Assembly: GCA_947626345.1 (NCBI GenBank)
Contig: CANQSF010000016.1
Location: 1-52,093, forward strand
DNA from: an uncultured Oscillospiraceae bacterium
Lineage (GTDB): Bacteria > Bacillota > Clostridia > Oscillospirales > Oscillospiraceae
Direction: 5' to 3'
DNA: 52,093 nt
Each line of letters begins with the position of its first letter. Position 1 is the first letter of the stretch. A model generated the notes under the pieces. That model did no database searches. It was not told where the DNA came from and saw nothing but the letters and a program-made list of their open reading frames with translations. Below, piece by piece: positions 17,859 to 26,467 of the stretch. The position numbers were made by a program, and so were the translations under genes.

Positions 17859-20800
17859 ATGGCCGTTTTCAAAAAAGGGATCGCGCTTTTGCTGGTCCTT
17901 ACTATATTTATCACCATAGGAGACGGGCTGGCCTTCGCCAGCGCGGGGCTTGAAGCGCCTCCCGATCCGGAGGGCTCCTCCGTGGCGGAGGAGCAGCAGC
18001 CCGCGCCCGAGGCCGAAGAGACCGAAAGCGAGAGCGGGGAACAGGCCCCCCAGCCGGAGCAACCGGAGACCGATCTGGAACCCGAGCAGTCCCAGGAGCC
18101 CGTTCAGCCCGAGGAGACCGAGCCCGCGGGATCGGATGAGCCCAGTGAGGACGAGCCTGCGACCATGTCCCTGCAGCCGGAGCACAAGGTCTGGCCCTGG
18201 ACGGAGCCGGGCAACACTGCGGCCGCCATCCTGGGCGGCGGCTGGACGCTGGATACCGGCAGCGGCTACTATTACAGCGAGAACGGCATTTGGCTGCAGC
18301 AGGGCGGCGAGCCTGTCAAGATCTCCGACGCGCAGGCGGACAACCTGAACCTGGCCGGACAGTGGATCTACTACACCAGCGGCGACACGGTGTGGCGCAT
18401 GAGCGCCGGCGGCGGCGGGGCGGAGAGCGTCTATACCGCCGACGGGCACATCTGGCAGATGTACGTCATGGGCGACGAGCTGCGCATGTCCGTGGACGGC
18501 TCCGTGGTGTCCTATGACATGGGGACCGGCGTCGCGGAGACCCTGGACGCCCCTACGAACGTGAAGGGCCTGATCCCCACGCGCTACGGCAATCTCTATC
18601 TGACGGGCGAGCTCTTCGCTTACGATCTCTGGGCGGAGCAGACAAAGCTGCTGTCCGGGGTGGACAGCGCCTATCCCGACGGGGACTGGCTGGTGGTGGT
18701 CACCGGCGGCGTGACCTATCAGACCGATCTGGCGGCCCTCTTTGAGGGGAGCGTGTCCCTGCGGGATTACAACCTGCACCAGGACGAGGCCGCCGCGATC
18801 AGCGCCGGCTCCGACGAGCTGGCTCTGGACAAGGAGAGGGCCTATCTGGAATCCGAGCAGTACCAGGCCATGCAGGAGGCCTTGGTGGAATATGCCAACA
18901 ACGGCATCGCCACCATCAGCGCCTCCACGGTGCTGACCAAGAGCCTGACCGCCAACCAGCAGAACATCGTTCTGCGTGCCCAGCAGATGGCCGAGGTCAA
19001 GTGGACCCCGGTGAAGACCATCACTGCCTGGGGCGGCAACGACCCCTCTTACATCAGCACCAAGAGCGACTCCGTCTATAAGACGGACAACGGCAAGTTC
19101 GTGGCCGGCAAGACCTATAAGGGCGTGCCCTACTCCCAGGCGGTGGGTACCGGCTACGTGGGCTGGGAGATCTCTCTGGGCAAGTTCCTGCAGGAGGTGG
19201 GCAACGCCTCCAGCCCGCTCTATACCAGCCACTCCACATACGGCCGCCAGGCCCCCTATTACGGCAGCGACTGCTCCGGCTTCGTGTCCTACGCATGGGA
19301 TCTGCCGTACCGGTGCCCCTGCTCAACGCTGGTGAACTTCTCCGAGCCCATCGGCGCGCCCAACAAGGACAACGTGCTGTACAAGCTGCAGGTGGGCGAC
19401 TGCCTGAACCTGACCAGCGAGCACGTGGTGCTGGTCACCGATATCGGCTACGACAGCCAGGGCCGCGTGGTCTCCGTGGAGATCACTGAGCAGACCCCCT
19501 CCAAGATGCGGGTAACGGTCTACGGCGAGGTCATCAGCGGCCGGACTTATGAGTACCAGGGCCAGCTGTCCTACATCTACAACTACTACCTGACCAAGGG
19601 CTACAAGATCTACCGGCGGGACTGCTCCAGCCGGCCCAATGTGAGCGAGCCCAACGACGATGCGAAGCTGAGCTACGCGCCCGCGCCCACCATGACGGTG
19701 ACGGCCCAGGGGCCCGCCTCCGCCAAGATCACCCTGAGCCACGCCACCTCCGGCACGGTCATCTACTACACCACCGACGGCTCCGCGCCATCCACCTCCA
19801 GCACGAAGTATACCGGTCCGTTCACCGTGAGCAAGTCTGTTACGATCCGCGCCATCGCCAAGGTGCCGGGGTATGAGAACAGCTTCCCCCTGAACGAGAA
19901 GGTGGATATGGCCAACCAGCCCACGCTCCAGGCCACCGGCCTGTCCGACGGCTCCGGCGTGTTCCTGAGCAACGGTGTCTATTACGTGGACAGCAGCAAG
20001 AAGCTCACCCTGAATGGGGCCAGCGGCGCCACGATCTACTACACCACCGACGGCTCCACGCCCACGCTCAGCAGCAGCAAGGTCACCTCTTCCACCGCCA
20101 TCAGCGTGACCGACGGCATGACGATCAAGGCCTTCGCCGCCGCGTCCAAGGGCGTGCCCAGCCAGGTGGCCGAGTTCCAGGTGAAGGTGGGCAAGCTCTA
20201 CACCATCACGGTGGACGACCCGTTCGGCTTCGTCTCGCCCAGCGGCTCCGCCAGCGTGCTGGAGGGGAGCACCGTCACCTTCCAGTTCGGCTCCACCAAC
20301 GGCTATACCCTGGGCAACGTGAAGGTGGACGGCGAGAACCTGGGCGCGGTGAGCAAATATACCTTCTCCAATGTCAAGGCCGACCACACCGTCAAGGCGG
20401 AGGTGAAGCTGCCCTTCACCGACGTCTCGTCCGGCAGCTGGTATGTGGACGCCGTGGCCTTCGCCACCAACAAGGGCATCTTCAACGGCACGTCCTCCAC
20501 CAAGTTCGAGCCTGAGTCGGCCATGAACCGAGCCATGTTCATCACGGTCCTGGGGCGGTACGCCAATCTGGATAGCTCCATCGGCAGCTGGTCCGGCAAG
20601 ATGGGTCTGACCAACGGCACGGACATCTACGTCCGCTCCAGCACCAGCACCAGCTCCTCCCATGTGACCATCATCGCCGCCTCCGGCCAGTACATCAAGG
20701 TCAAGAGCGTCGTGCCCGCCTCCCAGAGCAAGGACGGCGCGGTCTGGTACCAGGTGGAGTACAACGGCAAGACCGGCTATGTGCGCAGCGTGATGCCCAG

Positions 20801-21200
20801 CAACAACAAGACCCTCATGTATGTGTGTCAGTTCGACGATCTGACAGGCTCCGACATCAGCTACTGCGTGGGCTATGCCCAGTGGGCCAATCTGCAGGGC
20901 ATCGTCAACGGCACATCCTCCACCACCTATTCGCCCAAGAACTCCATCTCCCGGCAGGACATCTGTGTGATCCTGTATAAGTACCTGACCGATTACAAGG
21001 GCATGAAGCTGCCCACGAACAACGCCAGCTTCAACGATATCTCCAGCGTGGGCAGCTACGCCTCCACCGCGGTCAAGGCCATGGCCTCCATCGGCGTGGT
21101 CACCGGTGACAACAGGGGCAACTTCAACCCCACGGCTGCCGCCACCCGCGCGGAGGTCGCCACGATCTTCATGCGCCTGGACGAGTATCTGAACGGCTGA
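17859..21200 (+). CDS. Secreted multidomain SLH surface protein with NlpC/P60-like domain
   Basis: A 1113-residue exported protein. Order: signal peptide (1-29); Glu/Pro-rich acidic linker (about 31-104); YYYSENGIW/WIYYTSGDTVW-type beta-propeller-like repeats (about 125-295); a CHAP or NlpC/P60-like cysteine peptidase domain with Cys472 in SDCSGF and His522 in SEHVVLVTD; two chitobiase-like beta modules (YYTTDGS at about 634 and 725); SLH domain (about 853-900); SH3 domain (about 922-983); two further SLH domains to the end. SLH domains hold proteins to pyruvylated cell-wall polymer; the peptidase probably cuts wall peptides. ATG 17859 is chosen over 17847 because GGAGG lies 5 bp before it. 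Confidence 0.85.
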   Translation: MAVFKKGIALLLVLTIFITIGDGLAFASAGLEAPPDPEGSSVAEEQQPAPEAEETESESGEQAPQPEQPETDLEPEQSQEPVQPEETEPAGSDEPSEDEPATMSLQPEHKVWPWTEPGNTAAAILGGGWTLDTGSGYYYSENGIWLQQGGEPVKISDAQADNLNLAGQWIYYTSGDTVWRMSAGGGGAESVYTADGHIWQMYVMGDELRMSVDGSVVSYDMGTGVAETLDAPTNVKGLIPTRYGNLYLTGELFAYDLWAEQTKLLSGVDSAYPDGDWLVVVTGGVTYQTDLAALFEGSVSLRDYNLHQDEAAAISAGSDELALDKERAYLESEQYQAMQEALVEYANNGIATISASTVLTKSLTANQQNIVLRAQQMAEVKWTPVKTITAWGGNDPSYISTKSDSVYKTDNGKFVAGKTYKGVPYSQAVGTGYVGWEISLGKFLQEVGNASSPLYTSHSTYGRQAPYYGSDCSGFVSYAWDLPYRCPCSTLVNFSEPIGAPNKDNVLYKLQVGDCLNLTSEHVVLVTDIGYDSQGRVVSVEITEQTPSKMRVTVYGEVISGRTYEYQGQLSYIYNYYLTKGYKIYRRDCSSRPNVSEPNDDAKLSYAPAPTMTVTAQGPASAKITLSHATSGTVIYYTTDGSAPSTSSTKYTGPFTVSKSVTIRAIAKVPGYENSFPLNEKVDMANQPTLQATGLSDGSGVFLSNGVYYVDSSKKLTLNGASGATIYYTTDGSTPTLSSSKVTSSTAISVTDGMTIKAFAAASKGVPSQVAEFQVKVGKLYTITVDDPFGFVSPSGSASVLEGSTVTFQFGSTNGYTLGNVKVDGENLGAVSKYTFSNVKADHTVKAEVKLPFTDVSSGSWYVDAVAFATNKGIFNGTSSTKFEPESAMNRAMFITVLGRYANLDSSIGSWSGKMGLTNGTDIYVRSSTSTSSSHVTIIAASGQYIKVKSVVPASQSKDGAVWYQVEYNGKTGYVRSVMPSNNKTLMYVCQFDDLTGSDISYCVGYAQWANLQGIVNGTSSTTYSPKNSISRQDICVILYKYLTDYKGMKLPTNNASFNDISSVGSYASTAVKAMASIGVVTGDNRGNFNPTAAATRAEVATIFMRLDEYLNG

Positions 21201-21219
21201 GCCGGCAAAAAACGAATTT

Positions 21220-21266
21220 CACCCCCTCTGTGCGGGCCGCATACAATGGCCTGAGCGGAGGGGGTG
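21220..21266 (+). promoter_or_regulatory. Sporulation-type -10 box inside a Shine-Dalgarno-sequestering hairpin
   Basis: CACCCCCTC (21220-21228) pairs perfectly with GAGGGGGTG (21258-21266); the 3' arm is the ribosome site of the first gene of the trio (ATG 21272). The loop contains CATACAAT (21240-21247), identical to the consensus -10 of the mother-cell sigma factor SigE; the -35 is poor (GAATTT at 21214, spacing longer than usual). A transcript starting about 7 bp after this box would lack the 5' arm. Confidence 0.55.
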
Positions 21267-21271
21267 TTGTT

Positions 21272-21517
21272 ATGGATCTGGAGGGATACGCGAAAAAGCT
21301 GCGCCGGGGAGAGAGCGGCGCGGCCCTGGACGCCCTGGCCCGGTCCGGAGAGGCGGAAAAGCTCCTGGACGGGGTGGATAGGCAGGCGCTGGAGCAGGCG
21401 GCGAAGGCGGGCGACATGCAGGCGCTGGGCCAGATCCTGCGGCAGGTGCTGGCCACGCCCGAGGGCAGACGGCTGGCCTCGCAGGTGCAAAAGGCGGTGA
21501 ACGGCGATGGACGGTGA
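21272..21517 (+). CDS. Small helical protein of unknown function, gene 1 of a coupled trio
   Basis: An 81-residue, predicted all-helical, soluble protein (MDLEGYAKKLRRGESGAA... ending VQKAVNGDGR). No cysteines, no signal peptide and no recognised domain. The segments LDALARSGEAEKLLDGVD and QALGQILRQVLATPEGRRLA read like repeated short helices. A strong GGAGGGGGTG site precedes the ATG and is part of a hairpin. The stop overlaps the start of the next gene by 11 bp. Similar trios downstream of other genes exist in Clostridia to my recollection, but no function is known to me. Confidence 0.7.
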   Translation: MDLEGYAKKLRRGESGAALDALARSGEAEKLLDGVDRQALEQAAKAGDMQALGQILRQVLATPEGRRLASQVQKAVNGDGR

Positions 21518-21869
21518 TCTGGCGGCCAATCTGCAGGCTGTGCTGTCCGACCCGGAGCAGATGGAGAAGCTGTCCGAGATGGCGAAGAGCCTCTTTGCCC
21601 AGAGCCCGGGGGGCGGGGAGCAGCGGCAGGACCCGCCGGCGAGGAAGGAACCGGCCTTGGGCCAGCCGGACGAGCGGTTCCTGTCCGTCATCGGAAAGGC
21701 CTTTGCCCGCGGCAGAGAGAAGAGCCGCTCCACGGCGCTGCTGCTGGCCATGCGGCCCTATATGAAGCCGGAAAAGCAGGAGAAGCTGGACCGGGCCATG
21801 CAGATCGCCCGGATGGCGAACATCGCCGGCACGGTGATGCGGGAATACGGTGGCGGCCATGGCGTATAG
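21507..21869 (+). CDS. Small basic helical protein of unknown function, gene 2 of a coupled trio
   Basis: A 120-residue protein. Residues 1-30 (LAANLQAVLSDPEQMEKLSE) are helical and acidic; residues 35-60 are Gly/Pro/Gln-rich and likely disordered; residues 68-115 form basic helices (STALLLAMRPYMKPEKQEKL). Its start overlaps gene 1 and its stop overlaps gene 3, so the three products are probably made in fixed ratio. No membrane segment and no recognised family. Confidence 0.72.
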   Translation: MDGDLAANLQAVLSDPEQMEKLSEMAKSLFAQSPGGGEQRQDPPARKEPALGQPDERFLSVIGKAFARGREKSRSTALLLAMRPYMKPEKQEKLDRAMQIARMANIAGTVMREYGGGHGV

Positions 21870-22119
21870 CGGCGCGTATCGCCCGGGGGAGGAGCGCCGG
21901 CAGCGGCCCGCGCCAGCGGCTATGCCCCAGGATGTGCGACCGCCCCGGAGAGAGGATAAACTCTCCGGGGCGGTGGGGGCGCTGATGCGAAGGCTGGAGA
22001 CCGTGAGCGCGAACATGGAGACGGACGATCTCATCATGGCGCTGATCCTGTATCTCATGTACCGGGAAAGCGGCGACAAGGACCTTCTCATCATGCTGGG
22101 CGCCATGCTGTTGACATAA
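21859..22119 (+). CDS. Small protein with hydrophobic C-terminus, gene 3 of a coupled trio
   Basis: An 86-residue protein: a basic, proline-rich N-terminal half, then two hydrophobic stretches, DDLIMALILYLMYRESG and KDLLIMLGAMLLT, that could be short membrane or protein-contact helices. The ATG at 21859 is preferred to the GTG at 21850; both overlap the end of gene 2 (stop 21867-21869). Function unknown. Confidence 0.68.
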   Translation: MAYSGAYRPGEERRQRPAPAAMPQDVRPPRREDKLSGAVGALMRRLETVSANMETDDLIMALILYLMYRESGDKDLLIMLGAMLLT

Positions 22120-22124
22120 AAATG

Positions 22125-22148
22125 AGAGCGCGCTGTAAAGCGCGCTCT
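22125..22148 (+). terminator. Hairpin after the small-gene trio
   Basis: AGAGCGCGCT (22125-22134) pairs with AGCGCGCTCT (22139-22148), loop GTAA. There is no T-run, so termination would be weak or factor-assisted. Confidence 0.5.
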
Positions 22149-22154
22149 ACAATA

Positions 22155-22273
22155 TGAAACGCCTCCCCTGTGCAAGGGGAGGTGCCGAGCGAAGCGAGGC
22201 GGAGGGGTTGTCACAATCCCCCAGTCACGCTGAAGCGTGACAGCCCCCTTTGCACAAGGGGGCCGTCGATGCA
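22155..22273. repeat. Intergenic palindromic repeat of gut-Clostridia type
   Basis: A non-coding element bounded by hairpins CCTCCCC-TGTGCA-AGGGGAGG on the left and CCCCCTT-TGCAC-AAGGGGG on the right, with an inner GTCACGCT-GAA-AGCGTGAC hairpin and the motif GAGCGAAGCGAGGC. Elements of this sort occur in many copies between genes in gut Clostridia, from recollection; they resemble MITE or REP-like repeats. It sits between convergent genes. Confidence 0.7.
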
Positions 22274-22301
22274 GTATCGCCTGTGGCGATGAAAAGGTTC
22301 A

Positions 22302-23315
22302 TTACGCTCTCGGCACAAGGCCGACTTTTTTGTACACCTTGCGCAGGGTCTTCATGGCGATGTAGGAGGCCTTCTCCGCGCCGGTGCGGCAGAGGTTCTC
22401 CAGATAGCCCTTGTCCTTCATGAGGCGCTGCGCCTCCTCACGGATGGGGCGGAGGGTCTCCACCACCGACTCGCCCACGGCGGTCTTGAAGTCGCCGTAG
22501 CCGTGGCCGGCGAACTCGTCCTCGATCTGGTCAAAGCTCTCCCCGGTGCAGCTGGCGTAGATCTGCATGAGGTTCGCCACGCCGGGCTTATGCTCCCGGT
22601 CGTAGCGCACGCACCGCTCGCCGGTGTCGCTGTCGGTGACGGCCCGCTTGAACTTGCGCATGATGTCCTGGGGCTGGTCCATCAGGCACACGCGGCCGTT
22701 TCCGATGTCGTCGGACTTGGACATCTTGCTGCTGGGGTCCAGCAGGTCCATGATCCGGGCGCCCACCTTGGGGATGTAGGGCTCGGGGATCTTGAACACG
22801 TCGCCGTACACGCCGTTGAAGCGGTGGGCGATGTCCCGTGTCAGCTCCACGTGCTGGCGCTGGTCGTCCCCCACGGGCACGTAGTCCGGCTGATACAGCA
22901 GGATGTCCGCCGCCATCAGGGAGGGATAGGCGAAGAGACCGCCGTTTATATTGTCCGCATTTTTCGCAGACTTGTCCTTGAACTGGGTCATGCGGCTCAG
23001 CTCGCCGAACATGGTGTAGCACTGCAGCACCCAGCCCAGCTGGGCGTGCTCCGGCACGTGGGACTGGATGAACAGGGTGTTCTTCTCCGGGTCCAGTCCG
23101 CAGGCCACGTACTGGGCCAGCTGCTCCAGCGTCCGCCGGCGCAGCAGCGCCGGGTCTTGGCGGGTGGTCAGCGCGTGCAGATCCGCCATGAAGTAGTAGC
23201 AGTCGAAGGTCTCGGCCCGCTCCGCCCAGTTTTTGATGGCCCCCAGGTAGGAGCCCAGTGTCAGGTCGCCGGAGGGCTTGATGCCGGAGAGCATCACTTT
23301 TTTCTTCTCGTCCAT
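22302..23315 (-). CDS. trpS: Tryptophanyl-tRNA synthetase
   Basis: A 337-residue class I synthetase charging tRNA-Trp. Residues SGIKPSGDLTLGSYLGAIK carry the HIGH-equivalent, GDDQRQHVELTRDIA is the TrpRS signature, and SSKMSKSDD is the KMSKS loop. The ATG at 23315 (MDEKKKVMLSG) is chosen; an upstream in-frame extension of 21 codons is unlike the family. It is divergent from gltX, and the leader is too short to hold a T-box, so tRNA-sensing attenuation is unlikely. Confidence 0.96.
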   Translation of the reverse strand: MDEKKKVMLSGIKPSGDLTLGSYLGAIKNWAERAETFDCYYFMADLHALTTRQDPALLRRRTLEQLAQYVACGLDPEKNTLFIQSHVPEHAQLGWVLQCYTMFGELSRMTQFKDKSAKNADNINGGLFAYPSLMAADILLYQPDYVPVGDDQRQHVELTRDIAHRFNGVYGDVFKIPEPYIPKVGARIMDLLDPSSKMSKSDDIGNGRVCLMDQPQDIMRKFKRAVTDSDTGERCVRYDREHKPGVANLMQIYASCTGESFDQIEDEFAGHGYGDFKTAVGESVVETLRPIREEAQRLMKDKGYLENLCRTGAEKASYIAMKTLRKVYKKVGLVPRA

Positions 23316-23368
23316 ATATCCACGCTTTCCACGGCACGCGCCGTTACGTTTTCCTTTTCCAACTAAAT

Positions 23369-23398
23369 ATAATATCACATTTGATTATCTCTTGACAA
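23369..23398 (-). promoter_or_regulatory. trpS promoter
   Basis: On the minus strand: TTGTCA (23398-23393), 18 bp, TATTAT (23374-23369). Its -35 shares bases with the gltX -35 (TTGACA, 23392-23397), so polymerase can bind for only one gene at a time. Confidence 0.6.
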
Positions 23399-23420
23399 CC
23401 CGCTCAGAATAAAATATGCT
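23392..23420 (+). promoter_or_regulatory. gltX promoter
   Basis: TTGACA (23392-23397), 17 bp, TATGCT (23415-23420); start codon 32 bp further. The -35 overlaps that of the divergent trpS promoter. Confidence 0.75.
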
Positions 23421-23451
23421 TATGGCAGTCTGAACGAGCGAGGAAACACAT

Positions 23452-24924
23452 ATGGACGAGAAGTTTTTTGAGGATCTGGAGGCACGCATCCCCACCGGGG
23501 AGGTGCGCACCCGGTTCGCCCCCAGTCCCACGGGGTATATGCACGTGGGCAACCTGCGCACGGCGCTGTATACCTGGTGCATCGCCCGCCACTATGGCGG
23601 GAAATTCATTCTGCGCATCGAGGACACCGACCAGAACCGGCTGGTGGAGGGCGCGGTGGATGTGATCTACCATACCCTCGCCGACTGCGGCCTGGATTGG
23701 GACGAGGGCCCGGACAAGGGCGGCCCGGTGGGGCCCTATGTGCAGACCGAGCGGCGGGGGCTGTATCTGCCCTATGCCCAGCGGCTGGTGGAGCGGGGCC
23801 ATGCCTATTACTGCTTCTGCGACAAGGCGGACAGCGAGGAGGAGAGCGGGTCGTTCCAGAAGGCAGAGGACCCCTGCCGGGACCTGCCGGCAGAGGAAGT
23901 GCAGCGCCGTCTGGCGGCGGGTGTACCCTACGTCATCCGTCAGAAGATCCCCAAGGAGGGCTCCACCACCTTCCACGACGAGATCTTCGGCGATGTGACC
24001 GCCCCCAACAAGGACCTGGACGACCAGGTGCTCATCAAGCGGGACGGCCTGCCCACCTATAACTTCGCCAACGTGATCGACGACCACCTGATGGGCATCA
24101 CCCACGTGGTCCGGGGCTCGGAGTACCTGGCCAGCGCCCCCAAGTATAACCTCCTCTACGAGGGCTTCGGATGGGATGTGCCCAAGTATGTGCACTGCTC
24201 GCCGGTGATGCGGGACGCCCACAACAAGATGTCCAAGCGCCACGGTGACCCCTCCTATGAGGACCTGCTGGAGCGGGGCTATCTGCGGGCGGCCATCGTC
24301 AACTACGTGGCCCTGCTGGGCTGGGCCCCCGGCGGGGAGCGGGAGATCTTCTCCGTGCAGGAGCTGGCCCAGGCCTTCGACCTTGCCGGCATCAGCAAGA
24401 GCCAGGCCATTTTCGACATCGAAAAGCTGACGTATTTCAACGCAGAGTACATCCGCGCCATGAGCCCGGAGCAGTTCGCCGCGGCGGCGGAGCCCTACAT
24501 CCGCCAGGCGGTGAAGGACCCGGCCATCGACCCGGCGGCGGTGGCGGCGCTGCTGCAGCAGCGCACGGAGGTGCTCACCGACATCCCCGGCAAGCTGGGC
24601 TTTTTCGATGCGCTTCCCGACTACGACACGGAGCTTTACGTGCACAAAAAGTCCAAGAGCGACAAGGAAAGCGCTCTTGTGATGCTCCAGGCGGCGCTGC
24701 CGGTGCTGCAGGCGCTGCCCGTTTGGGACAACGAGCACATCCACGACGCCCTGGTCTCCCTGGCGGAGGAGCTCCAGGTCAAAAACGCCAAGCTCATGTG
24801 GCCGGTGCGCATCGCCGTCACCGGCACCGCCGTGACCCCCGGCGGCGCGGTGGAGATCTGCTCCATCCTGGGCCGGGAGGAGACCCTCCGGCGGATGCAG
24901 GACGGCATCGGGCGGCTGGCCTGA
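23452..24924 (+). CDS. gltX: Glutamyl-tRNA synthetase
   Basis: A 490-residue class I synthetase of usual bacterial length. HIGH-type motif APSPTGYMHVGNLRTALY at about residues 23-40; KMSKS-type motif NKMSKRHGD; C-terminal anticodon-binding helical domain. Whether it is discriminating or also charges tRNA-Gln (with GatCAB) cannot be told here. Start ATG 23452 follows GAGGAAACACAT. The ypeB hairpin with its T-run, just after the stop, may serve as its terminator. Confidence 0.95.
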   Translation: MDEKFFEDLEARIPTGEVRTRFAPSPTGYMHVGNLRTALYTWCIARHYGGKFILRIEDTDQNRLVEGAVDVIYHTLADCGLDWDEGPDKGGPVGPYVQTERRGLYLPYAQRLVERGHAYYCFCDKADSEEESGSFQKAEDPCRDLPAEEVQRRLAAGVPYVIRQKIPKEGSTTFHDEIFGDVTAPNKDLDDQVLIKRDGLPTYNFANVIDDHLMGITHVVRGSEYLASAPKYNLLYEGFGWDVPKYVHCSPVMRDAHNKMSKRHGDPSYEDLLERGYLRAAIVNYVALLGWAPGGEREIFSVQELAQAFDLAGISKSQAIFDIEKLTYFNAEYIRAMSPEQFAAAAEPYIRQAVKDPAIDPAAVAALLQQRTEVLTDIPGKLGFFDALPDYDTELYVHKKSKSDKESALVMLQAALPVLQALPVWDNEHIHDALVSLAEELQVKNAKLMWPVRIAVTGTAVTPGGAVEICSILGREETLRRMQDGIGRLA

Positions 24925-24944
24925 GACAGATTTTAACAGAACGC

Positions 24945-24991
24945 ATACACCTCTTTCCGGACACAATAGCCAGGAAGAGGTGTATCTTTTT
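24945..24991 (+). promoter_or_regulatory. Hairpin containing the ypeB ribosome site, with a -10-like box in the loop
   Basis: A perfect 11-bp stem ATACACCTCTT (24945-24955) with AAGAGGTGTAT (24975-24985), then CTTTTT and the ATG at 24992. The 3' arm carries the Shine-Dalgarno GAGG. The loop holds CACAATA (24962-24968), one mismatch from the forespore SigG -10 CATWMTA; a transcript from it would start near 24975, at the beginning of the 3' arm. The same structure can terminate gltX transcripts. Confidence 0.6.
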
Positions 24992-26344
24992 ATGAAAAAA
25001 CGGACGACTGTACGCGTGATAACGTTTTTATCCGCCGCGCTGACGGTGGTGGGGGTGTTCGCCGTGTGCAATACCCGCAAGGCCAACGCCTTGGAGCGCT
25101 ATGCCCGGTCGGCGACGGAGCGGGCCTTCGACGAGCTGGTGACCAGCGTGTCGGAGCTGTCCAACGATCTGGAGAAGAGCCAGTATCTGGCCGACCCGGC
25201 GCTGGAGAGCTCACTGTGCACCCAGATCTTTGGCCGGGCCCTGACCGCGCAGATGGCCGTGGAGGCGCTGCCCTATGCCTCCCAGGAGCTGGAGCAGACC
25301 GCCAGCTTCGTGGCCAAGGTGGGGGACTATGCCAATACCCTGGCCCGGACGGTGGGGCGCAGCGGGGGATACTCCGACGAGGAGCTGGAGAATCTGCGGA
25401 GCCTGGCGGAGACGGCCTCCGTGATGAAGCTGAACCTGCAGGACATGCAGGCTCGGGTCGCGGAGGGGGCGCTGACGCTGGAGAACGTCTATGAACAGAC
25501 CGACGGCACCGCCGGCGGGGAGGATCAGCCGCCGCTGGCGGGCACGGCCTTCCAGAGCATCGAGCAGCAATTCCCCGAGATCCCCACCCTCATCTACGAC
25601 GGGCCCTTTTCCGAGAGCATGTCGGACAGCAAGGCCCTGTTTTTGGAGGGCAAGGAGGACGTGGACGAGACGGGCGCGCTGAAGGCCGCGGCCGCCTTTT
25701 TGGAGGCGGACCCCGCCGACCTGTCGATCGTCGGCCAGCGGGAGGGGGCCGTGCCCTGCTGGATCTGCGGCGGCCGCGTCCACGGCGGGGAGTACACCCT
25801 GTCCGTGACCAAGCAGGGAGGCGAGATATGGAGCGTGATCTGCGACCGGCCGGTGGGGGAGCAGAGCTACTCCATCCGCCAGGGACTGGACATGGCGGAG
25901 GATTACGTGCGCTCCTGGGGCTTTGACAGCCTGGAGGAGAGCTACCACGCCCTGTCCGGCGGGGTGCTGCTGGTGAACTTCGAGCACAGCGAGGACGGGG
26001 TGCGCTGCTACCCGGATCTCGTCAAGGTGGGCGTGGCCCTGGATAACGGCAACCTGATGGCCTACGACGCCCAGGGATATATCAACTGCCATACCGACAG
26101 GGACCTGCCCGCGGCGGAGATATCGGAGGAGGAGGCCCGGGAGGGGCTGTCACCGTCCCTCACCGTCAGCGGATACGCCATGGCCGTCATCCCCTCCCCG
26201 GGAGGCGAGGAGCGGCTGTGCCACGAATTTTTGTGCCAAAGCGAGGCGGGGGACCGGTACCTGATGTACGTCAACGCTCTGACCGGCGAGGAGGAAAAGA
26301 TCCTCATCCTCCTGGAGGACGACGAGGGAACCCTCACCATTTGA
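24992..26344 (+). CDS. ypeB: Spore germination protein YpeB
   Basis: A 450-residue protein with an N-terminal membrane anchor (VRVITFLSAALTVVGVFAV), a helical domain, and C-terminal PepSY-like repeats. The C-terminal region, with YPDLVKVGVALDNG, MAYDAQGYINCHTDRD and LTGEEEKILILLEDD, follows the Bacillus YpeB pattern closely. YpeB is made in the forespore under SigG and is needed for stability of the cortex-lytic enzyme SleB; sleB is usually adjacent but is not in this window. The ATG at 24992 is chosen; a GTG at 24980 is the alternative. Confidence 0.9.
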   Translation: MKKRTTVRVITFLSAALTVVGVFAVCNTRKANALERYARSATERAFDELVTSVSELSNDLEKSQYLADPALESSLCTQIFGRALTAQMAVEALPYASQELEQTASFVAKVGDYANTLARTVGRSGGYSDEELENLRSLAETASVMKLNLQDMQARVAEGALTLENVYEQTDGTAGGEDQPPLAGTAFQSIEQQFPEIPTLIYDGPFSESMSDSKALFLEGKEDVDETGALKAAAAFLEADPADLSIVGQREGAVPCWICGGRVHGGEYTLSVTKQGGEIWSVICDRPVGEQSYSIRQGLDMAEDYVRSWGFDSLEESYHALSGGVLLVNFEHSEDGVRCYPDLVKVGVALDNGNLMAYDAQGYINCHTDRDLPAAEISEEEAREGLSPSLTVSGYAMAVIPSPGGEERLCHEFLCQSEAGDRYLMYVNALTGEEEKILILLEDDEGTLTI

Positions 26345-26408
26345 TGGCAAATTGGTGAAATTTTAAAGAAAATTTCATAAAAAAACCGGTATGATCGTAA
26401 AAAAGGGG

Positions 26409-26437
26409 TTGTATCATTCTGTAACTTTTGTTATAAT
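26409..26437 (+). promoter_or_regulatory. Promoter of the zinc-ribbon membrane protein gene
   Basis: TTGTAT (26409-26414), 17 bp, TATAAT (26432-26437). An inverted repeat CTGTAA (26419-26424) / TTACAG (26437-26442) brackets the -10; a further TTACAG lies at 26447-26452. Confidence 0.65.
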
Positions 26438-26467
26438 TACAGTTGCTTACAGAAAGGTGTGATCCAA

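Noticed and set aside
23316..23451. T-box leader for trpS or gltX
   Set aside because: The intergenic region is 136 bp for both genes and has no T-box motif or terminator/antiterminator pair.
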